A stretch of DNA of 5,005 nucleotides, from the NCBI GenBank assembly GCA_031283975.1, contig JAITAT010000100.1:1-5005 (forward strand). Reading direction: 5' to 3'. The translations under genes were made by a program, and so were the position numbers. Below, piece after piece: positions 1 through 5,005 of the stretch (the first letter of the stretch is position 1; each line of letters starts with the position of its first letter). The notes beneath the pieces are model-generated. The model saw only the letters and a program-made list of their open reading frames with translations, did no database searches and was not told the origin of the DNA. The stretch comes from Synergistaceae bacterium (GTDB lineage Bacteria; Synergistota; Synergistia; Synergistales; Synergistaceae).

Positions 1-1960
1 CGGGGTTCAAGCCCGACAGCGGGGACTCCAGCCACCCGGCGAGCGCTCTTTCATCGTCAGGCATGTCCAGCAGACGGACAAAACCCACCAGATCGCGCAC
101 CTCGCCTCGATTGAGATAATCCCTGCCGCTCCCGAAAACGGCCGGGATGCCCGATTCCTCGAAAGCTTCCTCTAGGGGCGAATAATGTTGACGGGCGCGC
201 ACGAGTACGGCGATGTCACTCCAATTGAGCGGCCTGAAATCCGACGTTTCCTTGTCCCAGCAGAGGGTATTGCCGTTCGCGAGTTCGCTCAGCCTGGACG
301 CGAGGCCCAAAGCGAGTTTTTTCCTCCGCGCCGCCGTCAGTTCCCTGTCCCGTTCGGAATCGTCCTGTGCCGGCTCGCTGGAATAGAGCAGTATTTCGAC
401 CGGAGATTCCGGGCAGGGGGGAGAGTTGCGGCGTTTCCACCATTCCGCGTCCGACGGCGGCATGAGCGCTTCGTAGTCGACGCGCAGGGAATCGTCCCTT
501 ATCACCCCGTCCCTCCAGATATGCCCGAATACCATATTTATGCCGTCCATCAGCGCTCCCGACATCCGGTAGCTGAAAGGCATCGATATCGCGTCCCCGT
601 TCTTCATATAACCCGCGAACAGCCTCGGGTTCGCGTGTCTGAAGCGGTATATGGACTGCTTTATGTCGCCCACTATGAAGAACGTCCTGGGAGCTTCCTC
701 CCCGCCCGGCCACGATTCCGCGAGAGCGCGGACGATGCCGTCCTGGAGTTCGTCGGTGTCCTGAAATTCGTCGACCATTATGTGTCTGAACCGGGCGGCG
801 TAGGATGGATCGGCGGCGATGGCCTCGGCGGCGTATCTCACGAAATCCGGGAACGACAGCGCGCCTCGTTCGCGCCGCGCCGCGTCCCAGCACCGCCAGA
901 ACAGCGCGCCCGTTCCGTTCAGCAGGTTCCTCGTACCGGCTTCGATTTCGCCGTAAGACGGGTCCTTCAAAAGGGTCGAAGTCAGATACACGAGCGGCTT
1001 CATGGATTTTTTCCAATCGCTCAAACTGCCCGTGAATTCCGAGATAACGTCTTTGAGGGAGCTTTTTCCGTTTATATTCGCAAGCGCGTCCTCCACGAGC
1101 GAGACGAAAAATTCGCGTTCGGCCTCCGGGCCGCGTTCGCGTCCCCGCCACCGGTTCATGAAGTTTTTCATAGCGGCCGAAAGTTTCGAGGCCGAATGGT
1201 TGAGCAGCATGGGTTCGATCGCGCCGAACACCGAGTATTGCCACATGTCCCACACCTCGCCGCATGTCCTTGCCGTCAGCGACTCCACTTGCCGGCGGAC
1301 GGACGCCTCCCGCGCCGCGTCCCAGTCTCTGAGGTATTCCGGCCTCAAGTTCATGCTGCCGTACAGGTTGCAGGCGTCCTCGCCCAGCCCGGCGAGCGCT
1401 TCCGCCCCGTAATAATTCATGAAATCCATGTACGCCGGGTTTTCGAGCAGTGAGCGCGAGAAATTCCGCCACTCTTCCGGCAGGCTATACGCCATTTTTC
1501 CCATGCTTCCGGTCTGTGCCCGCCATTTGAGGTCGTGCCAGAATTCGCGCTCCATCGGTTCACTCACGACGCGCGACGCCGGGTCGACGTCCAGGCTTAT
1601 TCCCGATTCGCGTATGACTCTCAGAGCGAACGCGTGGATGGTGGATATGTAAGCCTCGTCCAGCCGCTCCAGCGCGTCCTTGAGGTGTGAGACGCCCTTT
1701 GAGTGCCATTCTGACAGCGTTTTCCTTATGCGGTCTCTCATCTCCGAGGCGGCCGCGTTCGTGAATGTGAGCGTCAGGATCTGGTCGACCCCGCACTCCG
1801 GGTCGGTCGCGAGCAGCCACGCGAAACGGTTCGCGAGAGTACGTGTTTTGCCGGTTCCGGCGCTCGCGCTCACCACCGTGACGGGGGCGAGCGAGCGTAT
1901 GGCGAGCCGCTGTTCCTCCCGCATGTCGTCTATGAATTTGCCGAGGTCACTCGTTTTCAT
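1..1960 (-). CDS. addA: AddA-type UvrD/Rep helicase subunit of the AddAB helicase-nuclease (C-terminus beyond window)
   Basis: This is an SF1A 3'-5' DNA helicase that unwinds double-strand ends for RecA-dependent repair, acting with AddB in the cytoplasm. The frame is open from ATG at 1960 to the left edge, giving 653 codons with no stop. Visible motifs are the Q motif (REEQRLAI, 14-21), Walker A (SASAGTGKTR, 31-40, Lys38), Ia (LTLTFTNAAASEM, 62-74), Ib (STIHAF, 106-111), SFPDF (369-373), motif II (VDEFQDTDELQ, 396-406), III (FIVGDIKQSIYRFR, 428-441), IV (FSYR, 462-465), and the start of the second motor domain (SDIAVLVRAR, 581-590; GIPAVF, 604-609). Family members are usually about 1,000-1,250 aa, so roughly half is missing, including any C-terminal nuclease. 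The start overlaps the end of addB by 14 nt and has only a weak GGGA upstream, which suggests translational coupling. The next in-frame ATG (codon 13) would trim the protein just before the Q motif. UvrD or PcrA is less likely because of the long insert between motifs Ib and II and the addB neighbour. Confidence 0.93.
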   Translation of the reverse strand, partial: MKTSDLGKFIDDMREEQRLAIRSLAPVTVVSASAGTGKTRTLANRFAWLLATDPECGVDQILTLTFTNAAASEMRDRIRKTLSEWHSKGVSHLKDALERLDEAYISTIHAFALRVIRESGISLDVDPASRVVSEPMEREFWHDLKWRAQTGSMGKMAYSLPEEWRNFSRSLLENPAYMDFMNYYGAEALAGLGEDACNLYGSMNLRPEYLRDWDAAREASVRRQVESLTARTCGEVWDMWQYSVFGAIEPMLLNHSASKLSAAMKNFMNRWRGRERGPEAEREFFVSLVEDALANINGKSSLKDVISEFTGSLSDWKKSMKPLVYLTSTLLKDPSYGEIEAGTRNLLNGTGALFWRCWDAARRERGALSFPDFVRYAAEAIAADPSYAARFRHIMVDEFQDTDELQDGIVRALAESWPGGEEAPRTFFIVGDIKQSIYRFRHANPRLFAGYMKNGDAISMPFSYRMSGALMDGINMVFGHIWRDGVIRDDSLRVDYEALMPPSDAEWWKRRNSPPCPESPVEILLYSSEPAQDDSERDRELTAARRKKLALGLASRLSELANGNTLCWDKETSDFRPLNWSDIAVLVRARQHYSPLEEAFEESGIPAVFGSGRDYLNRGEVRDLVGFVRLLDMPDDERALAGWLESPLSGLNP
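1947..1960 (-). other. 14-nt overlap of addB end and addA start
   Basis: The addA start codon lies inside the last codons of addB. The shared minus-strand sequence is ATGAAAACGAGTGA, beginning with the addA ATG and ending with the addB TGA in a different frame. No good SD precedes the addA ATG; only GGGA about 8 nt upstream is visible. This layout is typical of translational coupling, which would keep the two subunits of a 1:1 heterodimer in balance. Confidence 0.85.
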
Positions 1961-4700
1961 CGGAATCCCATTCGTCATCACCCGTTCCGGCGTAGTCTCC
2001 GTACCGTTCGCTCCTGCGGCAGACGGACGGGTGATCGCACGTTCGGCACATGGGGGAGTCGTATTTCGCCTCGTACACTCCGGAAGCGGCTACGGCGGCT
2101 ATCTCTCTCAGTTTTTCGAGAGCGTTTTCGATCTGTTCGTCGCAGCAGGGGCTGTGGGACGCTTTAGCGAATATCTTTTTTAAGTCGGGCGACCACGACC
2201 CTGGGCGCTTTCCGTCCCCGTGGCATAAATAACAAAAACCGGCGACATTCGTACCGCTTTCGCGAAGGGCGGCGGCGTATGCCGCCAACTGCAACCTCTT
2301 GCCGTATCCGCCGCTTTTGCCGAGTTTGTAGTCGTAAATGACGACGCCGTCGCCTCCGTTCCACGACCAGTGCTCTATCCTGTCGGCGCGGCCGTGGAAA
2401 ATGACGTTTTCAAATTCGAGCGGGGGCAAGGTGAACTCCGTATGCGTCGCCAGTTTTCTCATGCCGGCCGACGCGGCCAAAGTTTCGATGCCGTCGAGCA
2501 GATCGGCCGCTCTGAGCATGCCGTTTTTCAGATTCGTCATGGCGGATACCGCCCGTGAGTCCGCTGTCATCGGGTATTCCCCCGACAGACCGGCGAGCGT
2601 CGCGTCCCATTCGGAGAGCAGGATGGAAAGATGATTGCGGCGCTCGTCATGAATCCGCGTATCTGTCACGCGCCGCCATATTTCGTGCATGACGTTTCCG
2701 AGAGACATCGGATCCATGATGCTTCCCGGCTCCGAGGGGGGCTTGAAACTCGCGATATTGCCGCACCAGTAAGCGAAGGGGCAGCCGGCCAGATCGTCCG
2801 CGTGGCTCAACGATATCCGTATCTTTTGCGGCGCCGGCGGCGGCGCGGCGATTGCCGTCCTGGGAAATTTTCCCCTGCAGGCGGTTTCGCGCGGAGGGGC
2901 GGCGCGGTCATTCGGGAGCGCGTCCTCCAATCGCCATCCGCGGCCGACCGTGACCGGCGTCATGAAGGGCGATTGAGCGATCGGTCTTCCCTCCGCGTCT
3001 GTCATGGCGCGGGTGACGATGGAGACACGTTCCCCGACCGCGAGCAGCCTCCGGAACATCGCTTCCTTTTGCCGTTTTTTTTCGTGAACCGTGGGGAGAT
3101 GGACATTGCCGCCCGGCGCGCCGTTGACCGAAGCCCTCAGTTTTTCCCCGAGGAGGGGCTGATCCGACGTCGGGCCGGGGTAACGGGTTCCGTCGACACC
3201 GGTCATTATCCATACGTCGTGAGACGCCAGCACCGGAGGGATGGATTCGTACACGCATACGGCCCCTTTGTAAAGCGGCGGAAGGGCGATTGCCGCTTCC
3301 GCCGCCCAATCGGCAAGAAAAGTCATGGCGTCGTCGCCTTCGAAACGAACGGACGACGCTTCTCCAAGCGCGGGCGTCACGTCCTTCATCATCGCCAGCT
3401 TTTGTTCTATTTCCAGGCGGGACGAGGCAATCTCCCTGATCGCCGGGTCCAGGGAGGTATCGCTTCCCGCCTCGCGGGCAAGGTGAGTCTCCCATTCCCC
3501 GCCGCCGCAGAACGCCATCAATCCGCTCAGAAGTTCCTCGCAGGAACCGCCGCGTTCGATCTGACGGCAAAACGCTTCGAAGCGCGACATCGTTTCCAGC
3601 GCGTTCGCGTCTCCGGAGAAAAATTCTTTCCACGCGGACATGCCCTCCGGCATTTCGAGGGCAACCCGGGCTACGTCGACGCTCAGTCCCAGGACGGCGT
3701 TCCTCAGGAGGTGCGAGGTTCGCGCCGGGGGCCAGCCGAGTTTGTGAGCCTCCCAAGTCTGCGAGGCGACGTCCATCAGCACGGTTCTGTCGGCGGTCAC
3801 TTCCGACCTGAGCTGCCACGGTATGCCGCGCTTCGACAGCGCGGATGTCAGTATCCCCACGCGGCCGCCCGCGGTGAGTATTCCGGCGTCGGCGCCGCTG
3901 TACGGGCCGGCGAGCAGTTCCGCTATCCGTTCGTACTCCGAGTATACGTCCGCGGCTTCGAGTGGAATTACCGAACATTCGCCGGATTCGAGGCTGATCG
4001 GGACGAGCCCCAACTGTGAAGCGGCGTCCCTGAAACCCGTCGTTCCGGAATCCGGCATGTATATTTCGATGGCAAGTTCCGTCTCGGCGAGGGCTTTCAC
4101 GAGTTTGAGCTGAGTTCCGGTGAAAGACATGAAGCCCACCCAGCGCATGACCCTGCCGCGCATGGACTGGGGGAGGGTATCGCCAAGAGAGAGCAGCGCC
4201 AGGGAGGGGAGCTGCGAATTGTCGGCGAGTTTTTTTTCCGCGAGGTACGACAGATAATCCTCATAAAGCCCGCGAAGAACCTCGCGTTCCGATATCATCT
4301 CAGGTTCGGCGCCCTCCAGCAGCATCTCCCGTATCGCCTCGCCCAGCGGCGCGACAAAACTTTTCCGCCTCATTCCGGCCGGGATCGGAACTCCCTGTGA
4401 TTCCATGCCGCGCACGGCTCTCTCTCTCACGAACTGCAATATGAGATTGTGATCCGGCGGATCCACGCATCTGCGGCGCGCGGTCTTAGGAACAAGCTGG
4501 TTGTAAAGTTCCTGCCAATTCCACGTCTCCGGTCTCGACGCGAAGTAGTCACCCTCCCCGCGGAGCATATCGAGGATCCAGTCCTCGCTGGCCCCCGACG
4601 GTATCATGTAAATGGGTTTTCCGTGCCTCTTCGGAGTTGAAGCGGCGCCAAGCGATTGTTTCAGGGACGGCAGCCTGACGTAGCTGAAAATTCTCAGCAT
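1947..4700 (-). CDS. addB: AddB-type subunit: inactivated helicase region plus PD-(D/E)XK nuclease with Fe-S staple
   Basis: This is the nuclease and Chi-scanning partner of AddA. It is 917 aa, shorter than Firmicute AddB (about 1,160). Residues 1-600 look like a SF1 helicase fold without ATPase signatures. No GxxGxGK[ST] occurs near the N-terminus, where IPSGASEDWILDML (33-46) sits instead. The motif II position reads WVGFMSFTGTQ (187-197) with no acidic pair. VWIMTGVDGTRYPG (496-509) matches the late UvrD-family block. The C-terminal RecB-type nuclease has GNVMHE (668-673, His672), GRADRIE (770-776, Asp773), YDYK (789-792, Asp790, Lys792) and QLAAY (804-808), so all catalytic positions are present. 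C640 and C885-x2-C888-x5-C894 match the spacing of the AddB iron-sulfur cluster that staples the domain. The ATG at 4700 is the earliest possible start: the frame upstream reaches the small gene's TGA after nine codons, none a start codon. No SD lies at normal distance. The last 10 residues include 7 acidic ones. The family call is secure; helicase inactivity is inferred. Confidence 0.93.
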   Translation of the reverse strand: MLRIFSYVRLPSLKQSLGAASTPKRHGKPIYMIPSGASEDWILDMLRGEGDYFASRPETWNWQELYNQLVPKTARRRCVDPPDHNLILQFVRERAVRGMESQGVPIPAGMRRKSFVAPLGEAIREMLLEGAEPEMISEREVLRGLYEDYLSYLAEKKLADNSQLPSLALLSLGDTLPQSMRGRVMRWVGFMSFTGTQLKLVKALAETELAIEIYMPDSGTTGFRDAASQLGLVPISLESGECSVIPLEAADVYSEYERIAELLAGPYSGADAGILTAGGRVGILTSALSKRGIPWQLRSEVTADRTVLMDVASQTWEAHKLGWPPARTSHLLRNAVLGLSVDVARVALEMPEGMSAWKEFFSGDANALETMSRFEAFCRQIERGGSCEELLSGLMAFCGGGEWETHLAREAGSDTSLDPAIREIASSRLEIEQKLAMMKDVTPALGEASSVRFEGDDAMTFLADWAAEAAIALPPLYKGAVCVYESIPPVLASHDVWIMTGVDGTRYPGPTSDQPLLGEKLRASVNGAPGGNVHLPTVHEKKRQKEAMFRRLLAVGERVSIVTRAMTDAEGRPIAQSPFMTPVTVGRGWRLEDALPNDRAAPPRETACRGKFPRTAIAAPPPAPQKIRISLSHADDLAGCPFAYWCGNIASFKPPSEPGSIMDPMSLGNVMHEIWRRVTDTRIHDERRNHLSILLSEWDATLAGLSGEYPMTADSRAVSAMTNLKNGMLRAADLLDGIETLAASAGMRKLATHTEFTLPPLEFENVIFHGRADRIEHWSWNGGDGVVIYDYKLGKSGGYGKRLQLAAYAAALRESGTNVAGFCYLCHGDGKRPGSWSPDLKKIFAKASHSPCCDEQIENALEKLREIAAVAASGVYEAKYDSPMCRTCDHPSVCRRSERYGDYAGTGDDEWDSDENE

Positions 4701-4737
4701 GTTCGGCGATTCGGACGGGCCGCCGCGTCAGTCCTCC
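4701..4737 (-). promoter_or_regulatory. addB: Possible hairpin-bridged ribosome-binding site of addB
   Basis: The 27-nt gap before addB has no SD at usual distance. A GGAGG lies at 4733-4737, inside the last codons of the small gene and 32 nt before the addB ATG. Between them, CGGCG (4725-4721) can pair with CGCCG (4708-4704), extended by one G-U pair, around a 10-nt loop. If the stem forms, 7 nt before it and 3 nt after it remain, leaving an effective SD spacing of 10 nt, equal to that of the small gene. SDs brought close to a start by a hairpin are known, for example in phage T4 late genes. The stem is short and could be chance in GC-rich DNA. Simple re-initiation after the small gene's stop is the alternative. 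Confidence 0.3.
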
Positions 4738-4958
4738 ATGCCCTTGGATTGCGCCCAGTCGTCGTGGGAATGCATCAGTTCCTCTCTTCGCTTGAGTTCC
4801 GTTTCGGCGACGGCTATGTTCGCGGAGTCTCCGCGCCGCTCCCGCATCTCCATGCAGTAGTGTTCAGCGTCCGTCGCGTTGTCGTAAGCGACAGCGTGGA
4901 AAGCGCCGCCGTCTCCTTTTTCGATTACGACCCATATTTTCTCGTCATTTTGCGCCAT
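4728..4958 (-). CDS. Small acidic protein of unknown function, first visible gene of the addAB operon
   Basis: This is a 76-aa protein I do not recognise. It has no signal peptide or membrane segment and is therefore probably cytoplasmic. It is acidic, with 18 Asp/Glu against 9 Lys/Arg by hand count. Alternation suggests a short strand (KIWVVIEK, 7-14), a second strand (AFHAVAYD, 19-26), a helix (ATDAEHYCMEMRERR, 28-42), a third strand (NIAVAET, 47-53) and a charged tail. It has one cysteine (Cys35) and no metal-binding or helix-turn-helix pattern. That it is a real gene is supported by a strong GGGGAGG Shine-Dalgarno 10 nt before the ATG, the same strand as addB, and a gap of only 27 nt before addB. 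Its stop is TGA in the same frame as addB. A role linked to AddAB is inferred from position only. It could be an unrelated housekeeping protein sharing the transcript. Confidence 0.72.
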   Translation of the reverse strand: MAQNDEKIWVVIEKGDGGAFHAVAYDNATDAEHYCMEMRERRGDSANIAVAETELKRREELMHSHDDWAQSKGMED

Positions 4959-4968
4959 GATTCCCGAA

Positions 4969-4975
4969 CCTCCCC
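4969..4975 (-). promoter_or_regulatory. Shine-Dalgarno sequence of the small gene
   Basis: The minus strand reads GGGGAGG here, ending 10 nt before the ATG at 4958. It is the strongest ribosome-binding site in the window and fixes the start of the 76-aa protein. Of the three genes, only this one has a good SD at ordinary distance, so it may serve as the main ribosome entry point for the part of the operon seen here. Confidence 0.75.
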
Positions 4976-5005
4976 GTTTTGAAGTCTCATGTGTGGTCAG
5001 TTATG

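Noticed and set aside
876..1325. Exact 15-bp direct repeat (CGCGCCGCGTCCCAG) at 876-890 and 1311-1325.
   Set aside because: Both copies are in frame and encode Trp-Asp-Ala-Ala-Arg in addA. Codon bias on a short shared peptide explains the match.
185..1453. Long plus-strand open frame (422 codons) opposite addA.
   Set aside because: The opposite strand carries clear helicase motifs throughout. GC-rich genes commonly leave stop-free antisense frames. The translation is rich in Arg and Pro with no recognisable domain.
216..1472. Minus-strand open frame (418 codons) in another frame inside addA.
   Set aside because: It is out of frame with the helicase motifs (Lys38, DEFQD, GDIKQ), which are all in the frame starting at 1960. 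Its translation is low-complexity, Arg and Gly rich.
2908..3978. Minus-strand open frame of 356 codons inside addB.
   Set aside because: Alternative frame of a well supported gene; its translation is Arg and Gly rich with no motif.
2631..4019. Plus-strand open frame of 462 codons opposite addB.
   Set aside because: It is antisense to a gene with confirmed nuclease and Fe-S motifs, has no SD or domain, and is Arg-rich as expected for a GC shadow.
4656..4982. Plus-strand open frame of 108 codons over the small gene.
   Set aside because: The minus-strand frame has a strong SD and fits the operon spacing. The plus frame has no SD or neighbours on its strand.
4959..5005. Possible promoter or end of a preceding gene at the right edge.
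   Set aside because: Only 47 nt are available. All three minus-strand frames meet a stop near the edge, and no -10/-35 pair is convincing, so nothing can be called.
1..5005. CRISPR arrays, tRNA or rRNA genes, insertion sequences, terminators.
   Set aside because: No repeat-spacer pattern, RNA gene fold, transposase signature or hairpin followed by a T-run was seen; nearly all sequence is accounted for by the three genes.

Overview
The window is one end of a leftward-transcribed operon. All three supported genes lie on the minus strand and run from the right edge to the left edge in this order: a small protein of unknown function (76 aa), an AddB-type subunit (917 aa, complete), and an AddA-type UvrD/Rep helicase (first 653 residues, cut off by the left edge). 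Essentially every base from 4958 to 1 is coding. Nothing on the plus strand is convincing.

AddA and AddB together form the bacterial AddAB helicase-nuclease, the functional counterpart of RecBCD. It resects double-strand DNA ends down to a Chi site and supplies a 3' single strand for RecA. The AddA part shows helicase motifs Q, I, Ia, Ib, II, III and IV and the start of the second motor domain. The AddB part shows a helicase-like region that has lost its ATP-binding signatures. This is followed by a RecB-type PD-(D/E)XK nuclease with all key residues and the four-cysteine Fe-S 'staple' of AddB (C640 plus a C-x2-C-x5-C motif at 885-894).

The genes are tightly coupled. The small gene has a strong Shine-Dalgarno sequence. 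Its stop lies 27 nt before addB, in the same frame, and addB has no SD in the normal place. A small hairpin in that gap could bring a distant GGAGG near the addB start. addB overlaps addA by 14 nt. No promoter or terminator is visible, and only 47 nt precede the first gene.

Organism: a high-GC bacterium. By hand count the AddA reading frame uses ATA for 16 of 25 isoleucines, ATC for 9 and ATT for none, which is unusual for a GC-rich genome. High GC with heavy ATA and AGG use, plus a compact AddAB, would fit Synergistota. This is a tentative guess from composition and general familiarity, not a demonstrated assignment.

The window looks like ordinary DNA-repair core genome. The least explained parts are the small gene attached to addAB and the way addB translation is started.
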